Part shown: one piece after another, positions 34,416-41,813 of the stretch | Numbering within the stretch: position 1 is the first letter of the stretch | Layout of the letters: every line of letters begins with the position of its first letter | DNA from: Micromonospora coerulea | GTDB taxonomy: Bacteria > Actinomycetota > Actinomycetes > Mycobacteriales > Micromonosporaceae | Direction of reading: 5' to 3' | Length of the DNA: 64,000 nt | Assembly (NCBI RefSeq): GCF_016598485.1 | Contig: NZ_JAEMUW010000018.1 | Coordinates: forward strand, 62,001-126,000 | The notes under the pieces: generated by a model | Seen by the model: only the letters and a program-made list of their open reading frames with translations | Told to the model about the DNA's origin: nothing | The model's database searches: none | Made by a program: the position numbers and the translations under genes

Positions 34416-35075
34416 TCAGCCGCGCAGCAGGGCGGGCAGCTCGGCGAGAGTGGCGAGCGCGGGGCCGTTCCAGGCCGGGTCGCTGTCGTTGTGCTCGATG
34501 GTCCGCAGCACCGTCATGCCGACCCCGGACGCGCCGGCCAGCTCGCCGTCGGCGCCGTCCCCCACGTAGACGCAGTCGGCCGGCGCGACGCCCAGCCGCT
34601 CGGCGGCGGTGCGGTAGATCGCCGGATCGGGCTTGGCCACGCCGATCTCGCAGGAGAAGACCGCCACGTCCAGCCGGCGGGCGAGCGCGCTCGCCGGCCA
34701 TGCCTCGCAGGTCTCCGACGTGGCGTTGCTGATCAGGGCCAGCGGGTGGCCGGCGGCCCGCAGCGCGTCGAGCGCGTCCAGGGTGACCGGTGACACCGAG
34801 GCCAGGACGCGGCGGGCCAACGCCCGCCGGTGTGCCCCGGCCCGGGCCACCGCCTCGGCCGAGGGCGTGCCGCCGAGCCGCCCGGCGAGGATCCGGACGG
34901 TCTCCTCCACGTCCCAGCGGACCAGCCGGTCCCGCCAGGTGGCGTGGTACGCGGCGACCAGGGCGGCCGGCTCCACCCCGACCAGCACGGCCATCTCGCC
35001 GACCACCCGGTCTCGCTCGTCGTCGGCGCCGAGCACGAGGGTGTGGTACAGGTCGAAGATCACCGGCCGTGGCAC
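34416..35075 (-). CDS. HAD family hydrolase
   Basis: This 219-residue HAD protein has motif I FDLYHTLVLG, where the second aspartate of DxD is Tyr; this substitution occurs in haloacid-dehalogenase-type members. Motif II is LISNATSE, the lysine is in VAKPDPAIY and motif III is YVGDGADGELAGA. It probably acts on a small phosphorylated or halogenated compound. A TAGCCT -10 element (35087-35082) directly abuts the first in-frame GTG (35081), so the leaderless start should be the second GTG at 35075, six bases downstream. Confidence 0.85.
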   Translation of the reverse strand: MPRPVIFDLYHTLVLGADDERDRVVGEMAVLVGVEPAALVAAYHATWRDRLVRWDVEETVRILAGRLGGTPSAEAVARAGAHRRALARRVLASVSPVTLDALDALRAAGHPLALISNATSETCEAWPASALARRLDVAVFSCEIGVAKPDPAIYRTAAERLGVAPADCVYVGDGADGELAGASGVGMTVLRTIEHNDSDPAWNGPALATLAELPALLRG

Positions 35076-35170
35076 CTCCACAGGCTACCGCCGCCGTCAC
35101 GAGGGCCTTGACGTTGGTCGACCTGCGCGCCAGGCGCCCGGCCCGAAACGGTCCTGAGCCGGACACGGCG

Positions 35171-35205
35171 AAGGGCCGGTCTCCCGCTCAAGGAGACCGG
35201 CCCTT
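35171..35205 (-). terminator. Terminator of the C39 peptidase gene
   Basis: AAGGGCCGGTCTCC (35171-35184) pairs perfectly with GGAGACCGGCCCTT (35192-35205) across a 7-base loop, 20 bases past the peptidase stop. Confidence 0.8.
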
Positions 35206-35224
35206 CGGCGGTCGTGCTCGTGGG

Positions 35225-35875
35225 TCAGGAGCTGTAACCGCGGCCCGCAACCCAGTTGGCCAGTTCGGTCACGTCCATCCAGTACTCCGGCTCGGCCGGG
35301 CTGGCCGGGTCGGCGATCATAACGGTGTTGCCGTCGTCCTTGTACTCCACGACGGTCACGTAGTGACCGGGGAAGCCGTGCTGGACGCCGTCGACGTCCA
35401 CCGCGTAACCCAGCGCGTTGGCGACGACCGGGCGACCGGCGTCCACCGCCGTCTTGACGTCGTTCCGCAGGCGCTCGACCTGCTCCTTGGTGGCCACGTC
35501 GTCCCGGATCTCGGTGGTCTTGTACTTGCCACCGGTGTAATCGTTCAGCACCCGGGTGATGTCGAAGGCCGAATCGGTGCCGTTCTCGGTCGTGCCGAGC
35601 TTCTGCGCCAGTTCGTCCAGGCTGACGAACTTGCCCTCAGCCGACAGCGCCATCGCGGTCGACGTCGGGCCGCAGTAGTAGAAGTTCGGCTGCGCCTCGT
35701 ACTGATAGTTGGCGCGGCGCTCGCCCTTGCCGTTGTTCTTGTCGGCGGTCACCGAGCCGACCGACTTGGCCTGCGCCGGGGCGACCTGCGCGGCCACGGC
35801 GGGACCGGCGATGACACCACCGGACATGATCAGGCCGGCGACGGACAGCATGCAGTTACGCATGATCGTGTTCAT
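35225..35875 (-). CDS. Secreted C39-like cysteine peptidase
   Basis: This 216-residue protein has a signal peptide (residues 1-29, cleavage near AVA-A) and a papain-like C39 domain. The catalytic residues are C68 (FYYCGPTSTAMAL), H171 (GHYVTVVEY) and D189 (IADPAS). It is probably an exported protease of the type common in actinomycetes; bacteriocin transporter domains are absent, so it is not a peptidase-ABC exporter. ATG 35875 has GGAG eight bases upstream. A long upstream region holds an AT-rich palindrome that may be an operator. Confidence 0.87.
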   Translation of the reverse strand: MNTIMRNCMLSVAGLIMSGGVIAGPAVAAQVAPAQAKSVGSVTADKNNGKGERRANYQYEAQPNFYYCGPTSTAMALSAEGKFVSLDELAQKLGTTENGTDSAFDITRVLNDYTGGKYKTTEIRDDVATKEQVERLRNDVKTAVDAGRPVVANALGYAVDVDGVQHGFPGHYVTVVEYKDDGNTVMIADPASPAEPEYWMDVTELANWVAGRGYSS

Positions 35876-36202
35876 GTCGAAGCTCCATTCGGGGGTTGAC
35901 GGCTCCGGGATACGGAGGCGCAGCACCGGGAGTGGCGCTCGGCTTCTCGGCCGTCGTGCTCGGCCGTCCTGCTCGGTCGTACTGAGGATGTAACGGCCCT
36001 GGTCCTGCCATGATTCCGCCGCCGACGTGACGCGGGCCGCCCGAAAACCGGGCATCCAGGCGGACTGCTCGCGCCGGTGACCCGGACCCGGACCGATGTG
36101 CCTGATGGGCGATATACCTCAGAGGCATATTTATGACTGACCGGTATACCGCTCGTGGCGGACCTGATCCGTCGGGGCCAGCTGGTGCGTGCCGGGCAGC
36201 GA
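35876..36202. other. Upstream region of C39 peptidase gene
   Basis: These 327 bases hold no recognisable gene. The left part is G+C-rich leader or promoter DNA for the peptidase. The notable content is the AT-rich segment 36110-36150 with a 19-bp palindrome described separately. Confidence 0.4.
36112..36130. promoter_or_regulatory. 19-bp AT-rich palindrome, candidate operator
   Basis: ATATACCTCAGAGGCATAT is symmetric around its central A (36121) except for one base pair, in an otherwise G+C-rich region. Its form suits a dimeric repressor such as a PadR-, GntR- or MarR-type protein. The next genes are the C39 peptidase (start 237 bases away, leftward) and the end of an F420-type oxidoreductase gene. 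The cognate regulator is unknown. Confidence 0.5.
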
Positions 36203-36637
36203 TCAGGCGGTGCCGGACGCCTCGGCGGCGGGCAGGCTGCCCAGCAGGTGCGTGACGGCGATCTCGATGACCACCCGCGCCGGGTTGGGCCGCGGCTGGC
36301 GGTAGCGCTCGGCGTATCGGCGCTCGGCCTCCGCCACCGACTCCGGGTCGCGGCGGAGCACCGCCCGCCCCTCCACGGTCAGCCACCAGCGGCCGTCGAC
36401 CTGGCAGACCGCGACCGGGGTGCCGTCGGGGCCGGCCGCCGCGACGTGCCGGGCCTTGGCCGAGGTCCCCGAGGTGATCACGCGGGCCAGCCCGGCCGCC
36501 GGATCGAAGGTGACCCCAACCGGTACGACGTGCGGGGTCCCGTCTTCGCGCAGGGTGGTCAGCGTGGCCAGGCGCCGCTCCCGGAAGAACGCGATGACCC
36601 GTTCGTCGTACGCGTCCAACCGGTGGTCGCCCGCCAT
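36203..36637 (-). CDS. PPOX-class F420-dependent oxidoreductase
   Basis: This 144-residue split-barrel protein matches the Rv1155-like F420-dependent group: VIAFFRERRLATLTTLREDGTPHVVPV at the start and a short basic segment for cofactor phosphate binding. Such enzymes reduce unsaturated or heterocyclic substrates with F420H2 or bind related flavins. ATG 36637 is preceded by GGGAG. The longer in-frame extension overlaps the DUF1232 gene and is not coding in character. It is probably cotranscribed with that gene, whose 3' end lies 49 bases away. Confidence 0.82.
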   Translation of the reverse strand: MAGDHRLDAYDERVIAFFRERRLATLTTLREDGTPHVVPVGVTFDPAAGLARVITSGTSAKARHVAAAGPDGTPVAVCQVDGRWWLTVEGRAVLRRDPESVAEAERRYAERYRQPRPNPARVVIEIAVTHLLGSLPAAEASGTA

Positions 36638-36686
36638 CTCCCGCCCCCTGTCCGCCGGTCCGGGCCGGCCGCCGACCCGGACCCGA

Positions 36687-37028
36687 TCATGGCACGGGAC
36701 GGCGGAGCCGGCCCTGCTCCGGCGGAGACTCCGGCTGACCGGGCAGTCGCCGCTGCGCCGCGCGGTGCCGGTGGGCCAGCCGGCCGAGGTAGAGCAGGGC
36801 ACCGGCCAGGATGCCCATGTCGTCCAGGTAGATCGGGTCGGGCAGCACGTCGACCGGCAGGATCGTGTAGATCAGCGCGCCGTAGAAGGCGACCTTGCCG
36901 CCGGCCCCGAGCGCGCCGAGCAGCCGGCGGGCCCGGACCAGCCGGACGGCGAGGAGCACGGCGCCGACCAGCGTCGCCAGCGCGACGATGGCGGCGAGCA
37001 CGACCAGAATCCACGTCTCGCGGGACAC
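36687..37028 (-). CDS. DUF1232 (YkvA-like) membrane protein
   Basis: This 113-residue protein has a membrane segment at about residues 6-30 and a DUF1232 motif (KVAFYGALIYTILPVDVLPDPIYLDDMGILAG). Function of the family is unknown. A TAGCGT -10 element on the minus strand (37040-37035) ends six bases before GTG 37028, so the mRNA is probably leaderless. Confidence 0.85.
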   Translation of the reverse strand: MSRETWILVVLAAIVALATLVGAVLLAVRLVRARRLLGALGAGGKVAFYGALIYTILPVDVLPDPIYLDDMGILAGALLYLGRLAHRHRAAQRRLPGQPESPPEQGRLRRPVP

Positions 37029-37152
37029 AGGGTCACGCTATCGGAGACCGGCCAACCGCGCCCCCGACCGGCGCGGCCCGAGGGCCGTCAGGCGTGATCC
37101 GGGGCGGCCCGAGGCGCCGGTCGGGTGGCGGCCACCGGGTCGCCGCCGCCGG

Positions 37153-37980
37153 TCAGTACGCCGGCACCGCGGCCCGGCCGCGGGCCACGGTCGCGGTCTC
37201 CCGGGTGGTCTCCGTCGCCGCCCGGCTGCCCGGCGCGATCTCCTGGCCGGTGGTGGCGCCCGACAGGTCCACGGTGGAGAGCAGCGACTGCGCCTCCGGC
37301 ACCCGGCCGGTCGCCGCATTCGCCTCGTCGCGCAGGCTGCGCGCGGCGGCGGTCGCCAGCTCGGCGGCCCGCCAGGCGGCCTGCTCGCGCTCCCGGGCGG
37401 TCTGCTGCCGGGCGAGCAGGTTGGCCCGGACCAGCCGCTTCAGCAGCAGCTCCTGCTCCACCGGGTGCCGGCTCGGGTCCCACCCGCGGTGGCCCAGGAT
37501 ATCGCTGAGCTGCTCGACCGTGATTTCCTGCCGCCACTGGGCGTCGAGCGCCGCCCGGTGCAGCCAGCGCTCCCGGTCCGCGTACTCGGCGGGCGTCCGG
37601 ACGGTACGCGGCAGCGGCAGCGCGGCGGCGGCCGCCAGCCGGCGGACGTCCTCCTCCGCCGCCTCGTACGCCCGCCAGGTCTGCTCGACCTCCTCCTGGG
37701 CGGCGAGCCACTCGGCGCGGCGCCGCTCGGCGGTGGTCACCGCGCGTTCCGCGGCCACGGCCACCTCCTGCGCGTACCGGGCCCGCTCCCGGGCCTCCTC
37801 GGCCAGCTCGAAGCTGCTCGGCCTCGCGGCCTCGCTGATCCGGTCGCCGAACACCGACCGGAACCGGTCTGGGCGCACGATCAGCGCGGCGACGGCGATC
37901 GCCGCCACGGCGAGCAGGGCCAGCCAGATCCCGGCGGCCTGCGGGACGTCCGGCAGGACGGTGGAGAACATGGTCTGCAT
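37153..37980 (-). CDS. Hypothetical membrane protein with coiled coil
   Basis: This 275-residue protein has one N-terminal membrane segment (about residues 16-35) and a long Ala/Arg/Glu-rich helical region (about 55-235) with heptad-like periodicity, likely a cytoplasmic coiled coil. I recognise no family. ATG 37980 has GAGGTG six bases upstream. The C-terminus is Thr/Ala-rich. Confidence 0.72.
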   Translation of the reverse strand: MQTMFSTVLPDVPQAAGIWLALLAVAAIAVAALIVRPDRFRSVFGDRISEAARPSSFELAEEARERARYAQEVAVAAERAVTTAERRRAEWLAAQEEVEQTWRAYEAAEEDVRRLAAAAALPLPRTVRTPAEYADRERWLHRAALDAQWRQEITVEQLSDILGHRGWDPSRHPVEQELLLKRLVRANLLARQQTAREREQAAWRAAELATAAARSLRDEANAATGRVPEAQSLLSTVDLSGATTGQEIAPGSRAATETTRETATVARGRAAVPAY

Positions 37981-38152
37981 CACCAGCACCTCGTGGTGGA
38001 TCGGTCGGAAGTGGACGCGCGTGGCCCGGTCGACGGGCAGGGGGTGCGCTGCGGCGCGAGGTCCCCTGTCCGGCCGTACCCGATCGGGTCGGCGGGTAAC
38101 CAGCGGCGCCGCAGCGGGCAGCCGGCGGGCCGCGCGGTGGCGGCCGGCCGGA

Positions 38153-38626
38153 TCAGACCTGCGGCGGACCGCGCCGGCCGGCGAGGCCGCGGCCCGGGTC
38201 GGCGGGCGCCGGGTCGGTCGTGCCGACTGGTCGGGGAGCGGGGACGTGCCGGACCGGTTCGGCGACGGCCGATGCCGGGTGCCCGCCCGCCGGCACGGTG
38301 GCCCGCTCACCTGCGACGACACCGCTCGACGTCCGGAGGACGGCCGGCGCGGCGGTGACCGGCAGGACGGCGGGGGTGCCGCCCGGTCCGGTGACCGCCT
38401 CGGCGGCCGGCCGGTCGGCGAGTGCCGGAGCGGGGGCGGCCGGGGAGAACCGGACCGCGGCGGGTTGATGGGAGTCGGCGACCGGGCGCGGCGTCCCGGC
38501 CGGGCCGGCGGTCGTGCCGCCGAGCCCGACGACGAGCACCAGGGCCGTCACCGCCAGCCGGGTGAGCCGCCGCAGGGTGCGCAGCGTCGCGGCCCACAGG
38601 GCCGGGGCGAACGCTACGGGCAGCAC
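38153..38626 (-). CDS. Hypothetical Ala/Pro-rich protein with signal-like N-terminus
   Basis: This 157-residue frame has a basic then hydrophobic N-terminus (LRTLRRLTRLAVTALVLVVGLGG) followed by an Ala/Pro/Val-rich low-complexity tail. Third codon positions are almost all G or C. A TAGGTT -10 (38638-38633) ends six bases before the GTG at 38626, so I prefer that codon to GTG 38629. Function unknown; it could be an exported or membrane-anchored small protein. Confidence 0.5.
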   Translation of the reverse strand: MLPVAFAPALWAATLRTLRRLTRLAVTALVLVVGLGGTTAGPAGTPRPVADSHQPAAVRFSPAAPAPALADRPAAEAVTGPGGTPAVLPVTAAPAVLRTSSGVVAGERATVPAGGHPASAVAEPVRHVPAPRPVGTTDPAPADPGRGLAGRRGPPQV

Positions 38627-38653
38627 CACCTCAACCTATCGGTCAGGTCCGCC

Positions 38654-39181
38654 TCATGCAGCTCGACGATCTTTCCGGCGGACGTGACCCGCCCCACCCT
38701 GCGCTGTGGACAGAGCGGGGACCTCGTGCACCCTCGCACGCCGGCGGTCCACCCTTGCCGACCGAGGCCAGCACGGCGATGCCGGGGGCTGCTCCTGCTG
38801 GTTCTCCTGCCGGTTGCCGGCGGCGGCCACCACGACGACCCGCTTGCGGAGCGCGTAGTCGATGGCGTCCTTCAGCTCCGGCCGGTCCAGGGTCACCAGG
38901 GACAGGTTGACCACGTCGGCCCGGTGGTTCACCGCCCACCGGATCGCCTTGGCGATCTCGCCGGGAAGCGCCTCGTCGGTGGTGCGCTCGGTGGAGGCCA
39001 GCACCCGTACCGGCAGGATCCGGGCCTCGGGCGCGATGCCGCTGTACGGCGCCCCGGTGCCCTCCTGGCCGGCGATGATGCCCGCCACGAGGGTGCCGTG
39101 GCCGGCCAGGTCGCACTGCCCGCGCAGCGGGGTCAGGTGGTTGAAATCGCTGCCCGGGAGGAGCGCCGGGCCCGCCGCCAC
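38654..39181 (-). pseudogene. Decayed mycosin-like subtilisin (S8) protease
   Basis: The frame encodes the middle of a mycosin-type S8 protease: CDLAGHGTLVAGIIAG with the catalytic His, then YSGIAPEARILPVRV, VNLSLVTLDRPELKDAIDYALR and VVVVAAAGN. The N-terminal segment with the catalytic Asp is missing. After AAAGN the frame becomes PPASPCWPRSARV, while the +1 frame reads PGIAVLASVGKGG, the expected continuation, so a single-base indel lies near 38775-38790. The catalytic Ser region is absent. No type VII secretion genes are nearby. Confidence 0.75.
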
Positions 39182-39196
39182 CCGGGTGGGCCGGGG

Positions 39197-39526
39197 TCAG
39201 GACTTGCCGGCGGGTTCCGGGGTGAACAGCGCGAGCAGCGCGCCGACCTGCTGGTCGGCCTCGGCCGGGTGGCGGAAGTGGCCGCTCGGGTTGATCGTGT
39301 ACTCGTTGCGCCGGCCGACCCGGGTGCGGCGCAGGTAACCGCCCGCTTCGAGGTCGGCGACGATGGCCTGGGCCGCCCGCTCGGTCACGCCGACCTCGTC
39401 GGCGACGTCGCGCAGTCGCGCGGTGGGGTTGCGCGCGATGGCCAGCAGCACGTGCCCGTGGTTGGTGAGAAACGTCCAGTTCCGGCCGCTCCCGTTCTCG
39501 CCTGCTGTCGTCGCCATGTGCGTCAT
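39197..39526 (-). CDS. Winged-helix transcriptional regulator next to carbonic anhydrase
   Basis: This 109-residue protein has a winged helix (HGHVLLAIARNPTARLRDVADEVGVTERAAQAIVADLEAGGYLRRTRVGRRNEYTI is represented at residues 24-80) of the HTH_24/MarR-like type, with a short C-terminal tail. It is divergent from the beta-carbonic anhydrase gene, and such HTH/anhydrase pairs are common in actinomycetes, so it probably regulates that gene. I chose ATG 39526; ATG 39517 is also possible. Confidence 0.82.
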   Translation of the reverse strand: MTHMATTAGENGSGRNWTFLTNHGHVLLAIARNPTARLRDVADEVGVTERAAQAIVADLEAGGYLRRTRVGRRNEYTINPSGHFRHPAEADQQVGALLALFTPEPAGKS

Positions 39527-39628
39527 CGTATGGCCCTTCGTTCGGTTTTCCGGCCCTGCCCTCGGCCGGGCGGCGCCGGGCCGGCCGGGCGGCGGTGGCC
39601 GTGCTGGTGCGCCGGTCAAGCCCCGCTC

Positions 39629-39663
39629 AACGTATGAAGTACATATCACGTAAATCTTGACGT
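39629..39663. promoter_or_regulatory. AT-rich intergenic segment, candidate control site
   Basis: The stretch around GTATGAAGTACATATCACG is strikingly AT-rich and contains TATG-AAGTA-CATA, an imperfect dyad, followed by TTGACG (39658-39663). It lies between the divergent HTH and carbonic anhydrase genes and may bind the HTH protein. Confidence 0.35.
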
Positions 39664-39746
39664 GCGTTGCCCCGCGTGTGACCGTGGGTGCCGAGGCCGC
39701 CTCCGCCGCCGGCCGGGCTGACCAGGTCGTTTCGCGCGAGGACGAG

Positions 39747-40421
39747 GTGAGGGAATTGACCCCGACCACTCCCGATCAGGCGCTCGCCGAGCTGCGCGCC
39801 GGGAACCGCCGGTTCGTCACCGGCGCCCCGCGCCACCCCAACCAGGACGCCGGCCACCGGGCCGCGGTCGCCGACGGCCAGCACCCCTTCGCGGTGATCG
39901 TCGGCTGCTCCGACTCCCGCCTCGCCGCGGAGATCATTTTCGACCGCGGCCTCGGCGACCTGTTCGTGGTCCGCACCGCCGGCCACACCGTCGGCCCGGA
40001 GGTGCTCGGCAGCGTCGAGTACGCCGTGACGGTGCTCGGCACGCCGCTCGTCGTGGTGCTCGGGCACGACTCGTGCGGCGCCGTGCAGGCCGCCCGGGAA
40101 GCGGTCAGCACCGGCACGCCCCCCGCCGGTCACCTCGGGGCGGTGGTGGACGCCGTGGTGCCCAGCCTGCGCCGGGCGGCGGCCGAGGGCGTCGAGGACA
40201 TCGACGCCATCGTCGACATCCACATCGCGCAGACCGTCGAGGCGATGCTGGCCAACTCCGCCGTGCTGGCCGCCGCAGTGGCAGCCGGGCGGTGCGCGGT
40301 GACCGGCATGTCGTACCGGCTCAGCGCGGGCGAGGCGCGGACGGTGGCCACCGTCCCGGCGGGCGCGCCACCCGCGCCGCCCGCGCAGATCGACCGCGCC
40401 GCCCCCACCGTCGTCGGCTGA
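39747..40421 (+). CDS. Beta-carbonic anhydrase
   Basis: This 224-residue enzyme hydrates CO2 to bicarbonate. Zinc ligands are in VGCSDSR (Cys, Asp) and GHDSCGAV (His, Cys), as in beta-class enzymes. The C-terminus is Pro/Ala-rich. I chose GTG 39747, which has GAGGA upstream; a TTG at 39756 (giving LTPTTPDQALAEL) is an alternative. Confidence 0.9.
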   Translation: MRELTPTTPDQALAELRAGNRRFVTGAPRHPNQDAGHRAAVADGQHPFAVIVGCSDSRLAAEIIFDRGLGDLFVVRTAGHTVGPEVLGSVEYAVTVLGTPLVVVLGHDSCGAVQAAREAVSTGTPPAGHLGAVVDAVVPSLRRAAAEGVEDIDAIVDIHIAQTVEAMLANSAVLAAAVAAGRCAVTGMSYRLSAGEARTVATVPAGAPPAPPAQIDRAAPTVVG

Positions 40422-40443
40422 CCGCCGGCGAACGCCCGAGCAA

Positions 40444-40489
40444 CGGCCGAGGGGCCGTCCCGCGATTCGGCGGGGCGGCCCCTCGGCCG
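40444..40489. terminator. Bidirectional terminator
   Basis: A 19-bp stem (40444-40462 with 40471-40489, one G-T wobble) with an 8-base loop lies between the converging carbonic anhydrase and cell-wall hydrolase genes. Confidence 0.8.
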
Positions 40490-40501
40490 GTACGTCATCG
40501 G

Positions 40502-41524
40502 TCAGAGCAGCGACATGTGCACGTGATCGGTGTGGTCGGACGGTCCGCTGTACGACTTCCAGCCGGTGGCCGGGAACCAGATCTGCCGGTTCCAGATCAC
40601 GTAGTAGATGCCGAGCCGGTCGGCGTTGCGGATCAGGAAGGCGGCGACGTTGTTGCCGTACATCCGGGTGTCGTTGTTGTGCCAGGGGGCGAACCCGCTG
40701 TTCTGCAACGACCAGTCGCAGGCCCGGCCCTTCGGATGCTCCCACGGCCCGCCGGGGCGGTAGCAGCCGACGAAGCGGTTGAAGCCGGCCCGCTTGACCT
40801 CCTTGTAGGCGTGCAGGGTGCGGGGCGTGATGCAGCCGGAGGTGGTGGGGTCGTTCTCGGTGCACGACTCCGGCTTCCAGTCGCCGTCCGCGGTGCGGCC
40901 CGGACCCATCCGGGCGACCGGCGAGGTGGCCGACACCAGACCGCCGGTGAAGCCCTTGCCGCCGACCAGGGCGAGCGCCCTCTCCGCCTCGACCTTGTCC
41001 CGGGCCATCGCGTTGGTCAGCTTCTGCTGCGCGCGTACCTCGGTGTCGAGCGCGAGCTTGGCCTGCTGGGCGCGGTTCTTGGCCGCGGTGACCGCAGCGA
41101 GCTTCTGCGCGTTGACCGTGTTCAGCTCGTCGAGCGCGGCGGCCCGCCGGACGAACGAGTCCGGGCTGTTGCTCTCCAGCAGCATCGCCATCGCGCCGAT
41201 CCGGCCGGTCCGGTACGACTGCGCCGCGATCTGGGTCACCTGCGGACGTAGCGCGTCCAGTTGGGCCTGCGCGGCGCGTACCTCCAGCGCGAGCTGGAGC
41301 TGGCGCCGCTTCGACTTCGCCAGCCGGGTCTTCGCCTGGAGGTAGCCGCGGTTGGCGGCCTCGATGACGTCGGTGATGAGCTTGTCGTCGCCGTCCTCCG
41401 CGTGCCCCGAGGGGGTGGGCGGCGTCGTCGGCGCCGCGCTGGCCGGAGCCGGGCCGATGACGATGGCGAACGCGGTGAGCACGGCCACCACGGGCGTCAG
41501 CCAGCGGCGCAGGGGTGCCGTCAC
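40502..41524 (-). CDS. Secreted cell-wall hydrolase-like protein (coiled coil plus ARB_07466-like C-terminal domain)
   Basis: This 340-residue protein has a signal peptide ending near ASA-A (residue 31), a long coiled coil (about residues 45-190) like those of RipA/NlpC-type hydrolases, and a C-terminal domain (about 215-340). That domain holds HPKGRACDWS and SDHTDHVHMSLL, the metal-binding pattern of M15/LAS-type peptidases (H-x3-R-x2-D, then H-x2-H-x-H), and four cysteines. It likely remodels peptidoglycan. A cyclic di-AMP riboswitch sits in its leader, which fits control of wall enzymes by this second messenger. GTG 41524 has GGAAGGGA upstream. Confidence 0.88.
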   Translation of the reverse strand: MTAPLRRWLTPVVAVLTAFAIVIGPAPASAAPTTPPTPSGHAEDGDDKLITDVIEAANRGYLQAKTRLAKSKRRQLQLALEVRAAQAQLDALRPQVTQIAAQSYRTGRIGAMAMLLESNSPDSFVRRAAALDELNTVNAQKLAAVTAAKNRAQQAKLALDTEVRAQQKLTNAMARDKVEAERALALVGGKGFTGGLVSATSPVARMGPGRTADGDWKPESCTENDPTTSGCITPRTLHAYKEVKRAGFNRFVGCYRPGGPWEHPKGRACDWSLQNSGFAPWHNNDTRMYGNNVAAFLIRNADRLGIYYVIWNRQIWFPATGWKSYSGPSDHTDHVHMSLL

Positions 41525-41532
41525 AGTTGTCC

Positions 41533-41690
41533 CTTCCGTCGACCGCCGACCGGGTTAGCTGACGGGTTCGGGACGGAAGTGGTCCCTACCGCTGTCGCGG
41601 ATTCACCCCATGTACCTGGGTCCCCGGTTCGCCGTGGGGCGATTGGGCGGCGGTACCGCAGGCGCCGCTGCGCGCCTTCGGCGGTGACCG
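41533..41690 (-). ncRNA. Cyclic di-AMP riboswitch (ydaO/yuaA leader)
   Basis: The minus-strand leader contains the conserved blocks of the c-di-AMP aptamer: GGCGAACCGGGGACCC (about 41634-41619), GGGGTGAATCC (41611-41601) and CGAACCCGTCAGCTAACC (41569-41552). Spacing is as in actinobacterial examples. GACGGAAG of the ribosome-binding region (41540-41533) is exactly complementary to CTTCCGTC inside the aptamer (41579-41572), so ligand binding could gate ribosome access. It precedes a secreted cell-wall hydrolase gene, as many actinobacterial ydaO elements do. The outer 5' boundary is approximate. Confidence 0.9.
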
Positions 41691-41813
41691 GCAGCGAGGT
41701 TACCCGAGAGTCCTCCCCGGGATCTACGTCCGTAAGCCGACTAAAAACGGTAATTCGCCGTTCCGCTCCGTGACCAGCGTCGCGTCTGACGCCGGCGGTG
41801 ACGCTCCGGAGTG

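Noticed and set aside
36155..39637. 1160-residue open frame on the plus strand
   Set aside because: Antisense to six plausible genes or remnants; Arg/Pro/Ser-rich without motifs.
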